Origin: Pythium myriotylum
Taxonomy: Eukaryota; Oomycota; Peronosporomycetes; Pythiales; Pythiaceae
DNA length: 64,000 nt
Assembly (NCBI GenBank): GCA_023091665.1
Contig: JALJCQ010000012.1
Location: 930,001 to 994,000 of the forward strand
Reading direction: 5' to 3'
Both the position numbers and the translations under genes were made by a program. Under the pieces are notes generated by a model. The model had not been told where the DNA came from and made no database searches. It was given only the letters and a program-made list of their open reading frames with translations. The first letter of the stretch is position 1. Each line of letters starts with the position of its first letter. This document shows positions 22,007-31,459 of the stretch, one piece after another.

Positions 22007-22379
22007 ATGCTCGCTCGCGTGCTCCCGACGGCGGCGCGCGCGGCCTTCGCGCCCCTCGCGGCCGACGCGGCGGCTCTCGCTTCCGGTGCGTGGCTTTTGA
22101 GCAGCTCCACGGCGGCGCTCGCAGCGGAAAACTGATCCTGTGTGTCATTGTGTCATCGCCAACGCAGTGCGCCGCGCCGCGCCCTTGAACCTGAGCGCCG
22201 TGACCGACGCGTTCGCGCAGCTGCGCGTGATCGAAGAGCCGCTGGCGTCGCACTCGATCGTCATGGAGTGCCTCAACCGCAACGCGCGCCGCCCGAAGAA
22301 GGCCAACCACGGCAAGCGCCCGTGCTCGCACTTCCGAAGACGGCAGAAGCGACTCAGCCGACGAAACGCCGCCAAGTAA
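22007..22379 (+). CDS. Small basic protein, probably mitochondrial (96 aa)
   Basis: Exons 22007..22085 and 22168..22379 are joined in phase 1 across an 82-nt intron (GTGCGT donor, ACGCAG acceptor). The N-terminus MLARVLPTAARAAFAPLA is Ala/Arg-rich with no acidic residue, like a mitochondrial presequence. The C-terminus, RNARRPKKANHGKRPCSHFR then RRQKR, is strongly basic and looks like an RNA-binding or ribosomal tail. A mitochondrial ribosomal or ribosome-associated protein is my inference; I could not place it in a named family. Confidence 0.7.
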
Positions 22380-22671
22380 AGAGCTCGGCGGACGGCGGAC
22401 GAGAACGCAAGCGCTGGTAGATAGGGAGAGAGGCAACGTACAGAGACACACACACCCAATAGACGTGAGCAAGAGAGAGTGAGAAAGAAGGAGAAAGAGA
22501 GAGAGAGAGAACAAGAAACACCGATTCAGGATTCACGGGGGGTGTCGTCTTTCTTATTTACACACGCACTCCACTTACAGAACGCTTCTTTGGCGAAGCG
22601 CGGCGTCTCACTGCTATGTCGTTCTACTACTGCTACTACTACTACTAATGGTTCCCTACCGTAAATAAACC

Positions 22672-25600
22672 TCACAGGCCACCGCCGCCGGTCGGGTCCT
22701 CTTCGCCCATGGGCTGCCCTCCGTTCTGCATCTGCCGGTACTGCTGCGTCACGGCCGCGCGGCGACGGTCGTCCATGAGCTGCTGCTGCAGCTGCAGCTT
22801 GCGCACGTGCTCGCGCAAGTCGTGGCAGCGCGGCACCTTGCATTCGTACTGGCGACACTGGCGCGCATGGAGCTGTAGCAGCGCCCAGACCCGGCGGCAC
22901 ACGGTGCAACCGCCAAGCGCACGCTGCTTGCAGTGTGAACCGTGACGCATGAGCTCTTTCATCTTCTCGCAGTTGGCCGAACCGCATGAGCCATCGCAGC
23001 CACTCGCGTGAACCAGAAGCTGCATGTGAAGCCGCACGTTCTTGGCGCGCTGCTCGCGCAGACGCCGCTGCTCCTCGGTGAGAGCACCCTTGGCTGTGCC
23101 GCCTTGGCCAGCTGCCCCAGCGGCACCGCTCGTCGGGATCTTTTCGAGGGGGTGCTCGTGCTTCTCCTTTGCATGGCAGGTGTCGCAGACATCGAAGTCC
23201 GGGCACGTGTGACAGTGCCAACGGTTTCCCGAGATGATATCCTTCGTGCAGGAATTGCACTCGTACACGTAGGCATTTGGGTTCGGGTTGCCGAGATGAT
23301 AGAGCGCCATCATCGACGAGTGCTTGGCACGACGTAGCTCATCGAACTGGTAATGGTTTCCCTGGCACAGACTCAGGAACGCTTGTCGCGTATCGAAGTA
23401 CTCGCTGTCATTGATCTCGTCAGGATCCGTGCACTTTTCGGGCCACTTGACCTCCTCCGACTGTAGGTGCTTGAGCTGCTCATGCACCTTGGCACTCGAT
23501 GTGGCCTTCGCCTTGTCGTAGCAGTTACCACAGAGCGTCAATTGGACCTTCTTCGGGTTGAGCCCCAACTCTGTTGATGTAGTCGGGTCTTTCCAGAGCG
23601 TTCCCTTAATAACCGGCGTATTGCACATGCGGCAATACGGCTGAAGTTTGACAACCAAGAAGTCGTCCTTCATAGGCTCGATCACTTCGCCCATTTTCTT
23701 CATCAAGGGATCGAGGACAGTGCGGTCAATGTCGTCCACCGACGTAATCGGTCGTTCTTTCACAGCTGGTGGCTCGTATGCGCATGTCTCGGTTGTGCCA
23801 GTCTCCTCTTCGCCATCGTCTCCTTCACCCTCGCCGTCCGAGCCAGTCGCGTTGTCCTCGCCCTCAGCACTGGAGCCAGTCGTCGATGTTTTCCTTCGTT
23901 TTGTCTTCTTTGACTTGGATTTTTTGCTTGGTTTCTTCGTCTCGGAGCCTGAAGACTTCCGCTTGGTGCCCTTCTTCTTCTTAGGTTTCTCTGCATCCAG
24001 TTTCTCAATCGCTTCTTCAGCCAGGCCAACCCAGTAATCACCTTCGAAGTATGGTAGTGCACATGCTGTGTTGTTGTTGCGCCAATACTCGTCGTACAAG
24101 TTGGAAATGTGGAGTGCGATACCCTCTTTCTGGGCCTTGGTCAGCATATCCACGTACCACTGGCGCAATCGGTCCGACTTCGGTGTCTTCTGCGACTCAG
24201 GATGGCAGTACAAAATGTAGTCGTCACCCTTTAATGGCGGACACGCCCAAAGATGAGCGGTGTGGAATCCTCGTTGGCGGACGAACTCCAAATAAGCAAT
24301 CAGCAGTTCGTGGTAGACCTTCGTTCGCAGGTGAGCTGGCTCGAAGTAGTTCACGGAATCCAAGTACGAAATGTACACGCGTCGCGAGTTGCAATCAGCT
24401 TCTTGTTCATCGAACTCGTGCACGTACATGCCAAAAAGAAGAACCGACACGCCGTGGATCTCCTGGAACATGCAAATGCACTTCGACTTGAACCGATGCT
24501 CTGAGGTATACTTGTGCGAATCCTTGTAACGCTGAAACATCTTGTCACGAACCATGAGTTGCTTCTCAATATTGGAAACAAGTCGGACGGTCAGTCGCTC
24601 AGCTGTTGCGATATCTTTAATGTTCTTGTTCGTCCACCGTGCTTCGTCCTCGCGTTCCTCTTGCAGCGACTTGTAGATCCGACGCTCAAGGAAATCAGAC
24701 AGCTTCGTTCGCATTAGATCCTTAGCGTTGAAAGCATGTTTCCCAATAGGATACTTCTCAGGTTCCTTGATTCGATGATCAAGAAGACATTCAGGACACA
24801 GGAACTCACTGCCGGGAGTAGACGATATTGAGTGACCTGTGCTGTTGCCGGGACCAGGAGCTTTGCCCGATTCACTCTTGACAACTTGAGGTTTCTTCTC
24901 TGCATCGATCTTGCCGTTGAAGAGCGCACAGATTTGATGGACCCATCGGTTGCACTTGTCGCATTGCACCCATGGTTCCTCATGGACCTCGTCGTTCTTC
25001 TTCTTCGCAAGTTCCGACTTCTTGTACGTCTTGCCTTCACTTCCTGTCACTGTATCTGGCAGATTGGTCATGCAAGGCTGGCAGCAGTGATATTTGTTGT
25101 CTGGTGCACAGAAGTAGTAGCAGTTCCGTCGGATGCGGCTGTTGCACTCACCATTACAGTACAAAACAGCAGGTTCGAAGACCATGCGTTCCACACCACA
25201 CAATCGACAGGCGCTCTCGCCCTCACGAGCTTTCCGTTCGTCTTCCCGGATCTCGGCCTCAAGTTTTCGCATCTCAGCGTTGAAGTCGTTAAGCATGTCC
25301 TTGGCGAGATTGTACACGTCCTGGTCCTCACTGTTGTAGGTCTTGGCATTCTCAAACGTCGTCCTGACATCATACGCGAACTGATCTGTGTGCTTGTAAA
25401 CACCAGCGTCAAGCTTCTTCTTGATTGTGCCCAAGTCCATGGGTCGTCGAATAATCTTGAAGTAGTTCGGGATACCAAGAGCCACGGGATCAACTGGACT
25501 ACTGAAAACCCAACCGAATTTGTGCTCCATCATACCTTTGAGAAGACCCTCCAGCCGCTTCTTGAGTGTTGCTGGTTGCATCGTTGCGTTGTAACCGATT

Positions 25601-28600
25601 ACAAGCGAGTCAATGTGGCTCTTCAGCTCTTCGTTTGTCAGCTCGTTAAGCATCGACGTTGGAACATCCCCAGAAGCGGCGTTTGTCCCGGAGGATGGTG
25701 GAGAGGTAGCTGGAACGATTGCAGACGTGGTAGCGGCCGTCGTCACGGTCACCGCCGCTGGTTCAGTCTTGATCTTCGCAGCATCCATGCGCTTGTGTTC
25801 CATCATCATAGCATTCAGCTTGGAGTTGTTCATCGTCAGCGGGTTCACTGTCGGCTCTGCCTTTGGAACCACGGTAGCAGGTGCTGCTACACTTGCCGGT
25901 GCGGCAGGGACGGCGGGCGCAGCCTGCAAGTTTGCAGGCATTTCCAACGGCTTGGCAGTCATGCTTAAGTCACTTGGCATCTCAAGTGGCTTGCCTGTCA
26001 TACCCATCGATGCATCACTGCCCAGAGAGATACCCAGACTCTGTCCGATGATATCATTCGAAGACTGAGGAGCAACCTGCTGCTGCACCGCAGAGACTTG
26101 GGCGACTGGGGGAGCTTGAGTCTGAGTCAACGTCCCTTGTGCTTGGTGGAGCTGATCCGAGAAAGACTGTTGCGCCGGCTGCATCTGGACTTGCGGTCGA
26201 GTCGGTTGTACTTGAGGAGCAGATACTGAAGGACCCTGAAGGCCAGGGGGCATAGACAATGGCTGCATATTTACAGGGAACTGAGTATGCCCATTTGACA
26301 CTGGTGCTGGTGCTGGAGTTGGAACAGATGCAGGAGCAGTCTGGACTGGGGCCTGTGCCGGAGCACTGCTAGAGGCAGCACCATTCATTCGAGCGCTAAT
26401 GACATGCTTCACAATGCGATGCTGGCTCGTGCACTTCTTGTACTTTTGGTGCAGATCTTGAAGCGTTGCCTTCTTCTTTTGGACTTGCGCATCAAACTGA
26501 CTTTGCATCGCAGGATCCTGAGTCGTGTTTCGCATCTGCATAAGCTGCCGGCACTCATTCATGATCGCATTCACTTGGCTACGGACTTGTTCAGCGTAGT
26601 TTTCAAGCTTCTTCGAGTTGAGGTTGAGTTGCTCCAAACTCACACCACCAAGTCGTTGTTGAATGAGAGCTAGTTGCCGGTTCTCTTCTTCAGTCAAACC
26701 TGGAACGCTTGCGTCCGGAGCACCACTTGACTGTGCGGTTGACTGCGCAGTACTTTGAACTCCAATATTGGGTCTCATCTGAGAAGTCTGAGGCACCGGT
26801 TGCACCGTAGATTGCTGAGGCTGCTGACTGGAAAGAGTACTTTGGTTTTGCAGCTGTACTTGGTTCTGAGTCATTCCCATTTGTTGCTGCTGCGAAACAC
26901 CAACGGTAGGAGCGGTCACACCTAATCCATTCGACACAGCCTGACCTTGCAGCATCGCTTGTCGACGCTCAGTTGCAGCCTGGATTTGTGCGAGCGCACG
27001 ATCAGTATCCATGATTAGTGCCCCGTTCTTCTCCTTCACTTCCACAGGGTACCGGAGGAGTTGGCAAACGAGACACTTCATGTTTTCACACTGTTGAAAG
27101 TGGGAAAGCACGTACTTCGATGATATGCAGTGCGAGTACGCACATGGTGTAGTCTCCTTGCAATTTGCCATGTGCTGCCACAACCGCTTCATTTCTCCGC
27201 AATTCGGTGTCGCCACACAAGTTCCTTCGGGCGCCTTGCATCCCATGGCGTGTCGCAACAAAAGAAGCCGCTGCTGCTGACGCTGAAGTACTCCCTTCGA
27301 GTTTGCGTTCATTACATCGCTAGTGGTCATCGACTGGAGTTTGTTATGGTACTCCCGCTTTTGCTCCTCCTCAAGAGACGATGTCACGTGCTGCGCACGT
27401 TGCTTAAACTGACGCAAAAACTGAGCCGAGCGGCTTTGTGTAGCAGCAGCCATGGCAGCTTGATTTGCAGCAACAGCATCCATCATCGCCTGTTGTGCAC
27501 TCCCATTGCTCGTAGCGGTGGCCATAGGGTTAGTGGCCATAGCGGCCGAGGTCGATTGCTGCGTAGTCGACCCTTGCAGCTCGAGCGGCATCGGAATCGC
27601 TTGCGGGGCCTCTGTCTTCACGGTGGCACTAGGTCCCTGCAGCTCTGGCGGCATCTGGATAGGTTGAGGTCCAGCGCTAACTGGAGCACGAGTGGGGGCC
27701 GCGGGTTGGCTCACCGCTTCTGCACCGGGAAATGGAATCGGCATGGGATCCAACGAAGGCGGAGCGGCAGTCTGCCGGGCAGCAGTGACAGCTGGTGCCG
27801 CAGTCGGTTGCGTCTGACTAGCAGTTGCTGCTTGAGTTGATGCAGCAGCAGTGCGGCCGCGCTGTTGCGTTTGTGCAGCCCGAACAATGCTCTTCAATCG
27901 TCCTTGAAGGGTGCTTGTGTTGGCGTATTCCTCCCGAGAGGAAGAGATTCGATAGCACTCATCTTCTAACCGCTTGGCCATCTCTGGTAACCGCTGCAGC
28001 CAGTTTGCCGGTGCGTTGGACTTCTGACTCTGAAGTACGCGCATGATGTGATTTGTCATCTCTCGTCGAAGAGGCTGATCTGCCGGCGAATGCCATGGTT
28101 GCCGCGCTTGTGATGAGCCGTTCGGTGTGAGACCAGCAGGCGTGGTGGCAGGCTGAGCTTGAGTACCGAAAGCTTGGTACTGTGTTGTAGCGGCAGGGGC
28201 AGCTGATACAGCCTGAGTGGCAACTTGAGGCTGCTGCTGGACCGTACGCTGCTGTTGAGGTGCTGAGACCTGGCCATTAGGCTGAACTCCATTCACATTC
28301 ATCGCTGCTTGCCCTTGTTGTTGCATGGCCATTTGTTGCTGAAGAGCTTGTAGTTGCTGCTGACGTTGAAGCTGGGCAGCTGCGGCCACCGCCGCGTTGT
28401 TCTGCGCCTGACCAGCCTGTTGTGCTTGTTGAGCCTTCGCGAGCTGCGCTTGCTGCTGCTGCTGCATGTTCGCAAACTGAAGCTGTGACTGGCGCTGTTG
28501 GAGCATCCTCAAGTATTCCTGTTGCTGCTGCTGTTGAAGTTGCTGCTGCTGAGGCTGGAAGTACATCTGTCCGCCGGCCATGTTCATCATCATAGGATTC

Positions 28601-29250
28601 ATTGCTTGTTGCTGCATCGGGTTGTAGCCTCCACCCATGAGCATCGGGTTCATCGCAAAGCCCATGTTCAAATCGGTCATGAAACCGTTGGCCATAGCAG
28701 GATTCATGCCCATCGTATTCATGGGCATGCTCATGGCGCCGCTCATCGCCGCATTCATGTTGACGTTCATGGCACCTGCCATGGCGTTCGTGGTCATGTC
28801 CATGCCCGCAAAACTCTGCGCTGCGCTACCGTTCATCGTCGCGCGGTTTTGGGCCGCCGCCGGGTTCATCGGCGTTTCGTTCGCTAGCGAAGCCGGGAAC
28901 GGGATGGCTTCGCTTGATGCCGCGAGCGCGGGATCCGACGACAAGGACGACGCGCTGCTTGCCGCGCTGACGCTGGCCGAAGTCGTGACACCGCTCACGC
29001 TGCCGCTGCTGTTGTTCTTGGGCGAGTTGAGCTCGTCGGGGAAGTCGATCATGCCGGTGGAGGATCCGGGCGGGCCGATGTTGGTATCCATCATCATCAT
29101 CGAGCTGCTGAAGTCGAGCCCCGTGGGGTTGATGAGGTCGTTCGCGCCGCCGAGGCCGCCCATGCCGCCGAGGTTGAGCTGGTTCATGTACCGGTTGTCG
29201 ATGGGCAGGCCGAGCCCGAAGTCGGCGCCGACGAACGACTCCGAGTCCAT
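22672..29250 (-). CDS. CBP/p300-type histone acetyltransferase (KAT3)
   Basis: A single 6.6-kb exon of 2192 residues. It acetylates histones and activators in the nucleus. Domains in order: Met/Gln-rich N-terminus; KIX at about 380-460; TAZ1 zinc finger at 655-735; a coiled coil at 852-952; bromodomain at 1208-1330 (FSSPVDPVALGIPNYFKII, RRPMDLGTIKKKLDAGVY); PHD/RING-type finger at 1345-1442; KAT11 acetyltransferase at 1515-1755 (RRVYISYLDSVNYFEPAHLR, HLWACPPLKGDDYILYCHP, YFEGDYW); ZZ finger at 1996-2037; TAZ2 at 2057-2163. A Lys-rich, acidic segment lies after the catalytic domain. It is about as long as animal p300. It starts at MDSESFVGADFG; the frame upstream has only TTG. The KIX and coiled-coil modules each have a separate single-module relative in this window. 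Confidence 0.96.
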   Translation of the reverse strand: MDSESFVGADFGLGLPIDNRYMNQLNLGGMGGLGGANDLINPTGLDFSSSMMMMDTNIGPPGSSTGMIDFPDELNSPKNNSSGSVSGVTTSASVSAASSASSLSSDPALAASSEAIPFPASLANETPMNPAAAQNRATMNGSAAQSFAGMDMTTNAMAGAMNVNMNAAMSGAMSMPMNTMGMNPAMANGFMTDLNMGFAMNPMLMGGGYNPMQQQAMNPMMMNMAGGQMYFQPQQQQLQQQQQQEYLRMLQQRQSQLQFANMQQQQQAQLAKAQQAQQAGQAQNNAAVAAAAQLQRQQQLQALQQQMAMQQQGQAAMNVNGVQPNGQVSAPQQQRTVQQQPQVATQAVSAAPAATTQYQAFGTQAQPATTPAGLTPNGSSQARQPWHSPADQPLRREMTNHIMRVLQSQKSNAPANWLQRLPEMAKRLEDECYRISSSREEYANTSTLQGRLKSIVRAAQTQQRGRTAAASTQAATASQTQPTAAPAVTAARQTAAPPSLDPMPIPFPGAEAVSQPAAPTRAPVSAGPQPIQMPPELQGPSATVKTEAPQAIPMPLELQGSTTQQSTSAAMATNPMATATSNGSAQQAMMDAVAANQAAMAAATQSRSAQFLRQFKQRAQHVTSSLEEEQKREYHNKLQSMTTSDVMNANSKGVLQRQQQRLLLLRHAMGCKAPEGTCVATPNCGEMKRLWQHMANCKETTPCAYSHCISSKYVLSHFQQCENMKCLVCQLLRYPVEVKEKNGALIMDTDRALAQIQAATERRQAMLQGQAVSNGLGVTAPTVGVSQQQQMGMTQNQVQLQNQSTLSSQQPQQSTVQPVPQTSQMRPNIGVQSTAQSTAQSSGAPDASVPGLTEEENRQLALIQQRLGGVSLEQLNLNSKKLENYAEQVRSQVNAIMNECRQLMQMRNTTQDPAMQSQFDAQVQKKKATLQDLHQKYKKCTSQHRIVKHVISARMNGAASSSAPAQAPVQTAPASVPTPAPAPVSNGHTQFPVNMQPLSMPPGLQGPSVSAPQVQPTRPQVQMQPAQQSFSDQLHQAQGTLTQTQAPPVAQVSAVQQQVAPQSSNDIIGQSLGISLGSDASMGMTGKPLEMPSDLSMTAKPLEMPANLQAAPAVPAAPASVAAPATVVPKAEPTVNPLTMNNSKLNAMMMEHKRMDAAKIKTEPAAVTVTTAATTSAIVPATSPPSSGTNAASGDVPTSMLNELTNEELKSHIDSLVIGYNATMQPATLKKRLEGLLKGMMEHKFGWVFSSPVDPVALGIPNYFKIIRRPMDLGTIKKKLDAGVYKHTDQFAYDVRTTFENAKTYNSEDQDVYNLAKDMLNDFNAEMRKLEAEIREDERKAREGESACRLCGVERMVFEPAVLYCNGECNSRIRRNCYYFCAPDNKYHCCQPCMTNLPDTVTGSEGKTYKKSELAKKKNDEVHEEPWVQCDKCNRWVHQICALFNGKIDAEKKPQVVKSESGKAPGPGNSTGHSISSTPGSEFLCPECLLDHRIKEPEKYPIGKHAFNAKDLMRTKLSDFLERRIYKSLQEEREDEARWTNKNIKDIATAERLTVRLVSNIEKQLMVRDKMFQRYKDSHKYTSEHRFKSKCICMFQEIHGVSVLLFGMYVHEFDEQEADCNSRRVYISYLDSVNYFEPAHLRTKVYHELLIAYLEFVRQRGFHTAHLWACPPLKGDDYILYCHPESQKTPKSDRLRQWYVDMLTKAQKEGIALHISNLYDEYWRNNNTACALPYFEGDYWVGLAEEAIEKLDAEKPKKKKGTKRKSSGSETKKPSKKSKSKKTKRRKTSTTGSSAEGEDNATGSDGEGEGDDGEEETGTTETCAYEPPAVKERPITSVDDIDRTVLDPLMKKMGEVIEPMKDDFLVVKLQPYCRMCNTPVIKGTLWKDPTTSTELGLNPKKVQLTLCGNCYDKAKATSSAKVHEQLKHLQSEEVKWPEKCTDPDEINDSEYFDTRQAFLSLCQGNHYQFDELRRAKHSSMMALYHLGNPNPNAYVYECNSCTKDIISGNRWHCHTCPDFDVCDTCHAKEKHEHPLEKIPTSGAAGAAGQGGTAKGALTEEQRRLREQRAKNVRLHMQLLVHASGCDGSCGSANCEKMKELMRHGSHCKQRALGGCTVCRRVWALLQLHARQCRQYECKVPRCHDLREHVRKLQLQQQLMDDRRRAAVTQQYRQMQNGGQPMGEEDPTGGGGL

Positions 29251-30049
29251 AGCTGTCAGCAGCGCAAGAGACGCGACATCCAACGCGGTCAGTTCCTTTC
29301 CCTCTCTCGTCCGCTGGCGGGAGCCACCAGGGCGCGTACCTGATGGGAAGAGCGGACGCTGCGCGCCTGGTCAGTTGCGCCGGGGAAAGCGGCCGTTCTC
29401 AGCGCGTCGCGGTCGGTCGGACGCGCGGAACGCGGCGCAGAGGCGAGACGAGGGCCCGTGGGGGGAGATGGAAGCGTCGCGAGCGCGTGGGCGCGGGCCA
29501 GAGAGTCCGCCGCGCTGTCGCCCTCGAGAGTCTGGGCGCCGCCCGTCCAGTTCGCCAGGAGGTAAGTGTAGGTGGGGGAGGAAGTGCAAGTTGCGCCAAG
29601 GCCGTATACTGAAACCAAGTCAGTCGCTTCGCGCAACACCCCCCTTCCTCAACCGAGCGACTGTGCGCGACGTCGAGCGAGTGTCAGAGTGAGCCCAGCG
29701 CTGAGAAAACGGAAATACCCGGCCCGAAATTCACACAACTAGCACGTTCTAGACAAAGAACCGACCCGAACTGGCCTCTAACTTTCGCTTAATTACAAAA
29801 ACAGATCTACAGTTGTGGGTTATGTTCAGAAGTAGGCGGTTCCGAAGGTGACGCGAAGGTCGCACGTGGCGTCGGCGCTGTTCAGTTTGAAAGGCATCAC
29901 GGTGCTTGTCGTCCGAGTGTGCCGCTTCGGCGCCCTCGCGAAAGGCCACGTTGACCCGGAATGGGTTGACGACGACGTCACAACAGCGCCGCCGCACGGG
30001 TCCTCGCCTTGACAGCCGCGAGCCGCGCCTAACGCGACACGCCGGAAGC
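29251..30049. other. Intergenic, 799 bp
   Basis: 5' flank of the CBP/p300 gene and 3' flank of the U11/U12-35K gene. Short frames on both strands have no domain. A GTAAGT at 29562 on the plus strand has no supporting exon. Nothing else was seen. Confidence 0.5.
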
Positions 30050-30712
30050 CTACCGCGGCGGCTTGAACGGCGGGTCTCGCCCGCCAAAGCGCAGCTGGCC
30101 CGACTCTTTGCGGCCGCCCAGTCCGCCGCCCAGGCGCCGCGGCTTCCAGCCCCGCATCACGCGACTGCGCTCGTAGTCCACGAGAACCACGCGGCCGTCG
30201 ATCTCGGTGCGGTGCGCCGCCGAGTATGCGACACGGAAGGCGCGCTCGTCCTCGAATTCAATGAATGCGTACCCTTTGGATTGCTGAGTCACGATGTCCC
30301 GCACCAGCCGGAGCCGCTGGATCCGACCATACTGCGAGAAGATCGCCCGCAGTGTCTCTTCAGTGGTCGCGTAGCTCAGGCGCCCGACAAAGAGCGTCGC
30401 ATACGGATCGCCGGCGATCTGCGGGTCGCGAGAGGCGTCGAACCGCGCCGCGAGCGCGCGCTTGAGGGCCTTGTCGTGCGGCTCGGTCGCCGTGCCGTCG
30501 ATGCTGCCGACTTGGATCGGGTCGTAGTCCTTGGCGTACCAGCACGGGCGCGAGGCGCGCGCTCGCCGGGGCGGACTGCGCGAGCGAGCCGAGCCGCGGC
30601 TGTCCGAGCGCTCTCTGCTGCGGCTGCGGCTGCGACTGCGGCTGCGGGCTCGTTCTCGTTGTCGCTCGCGGCCGCGACTTCGACTGCGACTGCGTCTTCG
30701 GGGGCGATCCAT
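30050..30712 (-). CDS. SNRNP35: U11/U12 snRNP 35 kDa protein
   Basis: A single exon of 220 residues. It is a component of the U11/U12 di-snRNP that recognises U12-type introns, analogous to U1-70K. Diagnostic blocks are [20 protein letters not shown] before the RRM, an RRM at about 105-181 with TLFVGRL (RNP2) and KGYAFIEF (RNP1), and [20 protein letters not shown] then QLRFGGRD after it. The human protein has its Arg/Ser/Glu-rich tail at the C-terminus. Here the RS/RE-rich segment is at residues 5-55, and the protein ends soon after the QLRFGGRD block. It starts at [12 protein letters not shown], the first ATG before the RS region. Confidence 0.95.
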   Translation of the reverse strand: MDRPRRRSRSRSRGRERQRERARSRSRSRSRSRERSDSRGSARSRSPPRRARASRPCWYAKDYDPIQVGSIDGTATEPHDKALKRALAARFDASRDPQIAGDPYATLFVGRLSYATTEETLRAIFSQYGRIQRLRLVRDIVTQQSKGYAFIEFEDERAFRVAYSAAHRTEIDGRVVLVDYERSRVMRGWKPRRLGGGLGGRKESGQLRFGGRDPPFKPPR

Positions 30713-30797
30713 GTTGGTCTGGTTTCCTGGAGAGAGCTGCTGAAGAGCGTAATCGAGTTCGTAACGGATATGAGAGTTCGTGTTAAGGTAAGAAGAT

Positions 30798-31217
30798 CTA
30801 CTGAGTGAGCACGGAAGAGGTCCGACTTGGCCGCAGGTGGATGACATGCTGGACGATTCGTCGCTGGCTCAGGCACTTGTCGTACTTGGCCTGGAGATCC
30901 ATGAGCGTCGACTGCTTGGCCTGGAGCTCGCACTCTAGTCGCACTCGCTCGATGGGCTCGTACGTCGCGAGCGTCTGCTGAGTGAGCTGGCGGGTCTCGA
31001 CCAGAGCGGCGGCGATCTGGCTCTGCACCTGCTCGGCGTAGTTGTCGAGCTTGGTCGTGTACACGCGGAGTTGCTGCGGGCCCACGGCACCGAGTTTCCT
31101 CTGAACGAGAGCGACGTGACGTCTTTCCTCTGAAGTCAGCTCTGGATTCGATGTCTCCACGGTCTCAGAATGGTCCTCAGCTGGGACTGGCAGACGACAG
31201 GTGATGAGGGCGGACAT
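30798..31217 (-). CDS. Stand-alone copy of the p300 coiled-coil module (139 aa)
   Basis: A single exon starting at [15 protein letters not shown]. Residues about 30-135 match the internal coiled coil of the CBP/p300 protein encoded 1.5 kb downstream. Shared blocks include LT-EE-R--AL-Q--LG-V, KL-NYAEQV-SQ, and TL-DL--KY-KC-SQ-RIV-HVI. There are no other domains. It could compete with or dimerise with the p300 coil; this is inference. It lies on the same strand as CBP/p300, with the U11/U12-35K gene in between (85 bp apart). Confidence 0.8.
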   Translation of the reverse strand: MSALITCRLPVPAEDHSETVETSNPELTSEERRHVALVQRKLGAVGPQQLRVYTTKLDNYAEQVQSQIAAALVETRQLTQQTLATYEPIERVRLECELQAKQSTLMDLQAKYDKCLSQRRIVQHVIHLRPSRTSSVLTQ

Positions 31218-31459
31218 GGTGCGATGATTTCGGACGCTTGGTGTGCACAACTCGTCAGAATGAAGAATGAAGAGTCGAGCAGACGCCTTCTGCCCCTTCT
31301 TGAGGCTCCTCAGCGGTCCAAATGATACAGAGTCATGGAGAGATGAGCCATGGACCCACTAAAGAAAAATTGACTGAGAAATGAGTCGCCCAAAAGAGAA
31401 GTGAGAACAGCGAGATGGGACAGGCTCGCTGCTCCTCACGCGGAATGAGCCGACCCATC

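Noticed and set aside
29343..29612. Plus-strand frame with a GTAAGT downstream of it (29562)
   Set aside because: No acceptor-linked exon or recognisable protein could be found.
28637..29692. 351-codon plus-strand frame opposite the p300 N-terminus
   Set aside because: Hydrophobic look comes from antisense of Met/Ala/Gln codons; the opposite strand has an unbroken 2192-residue multidomain frame.
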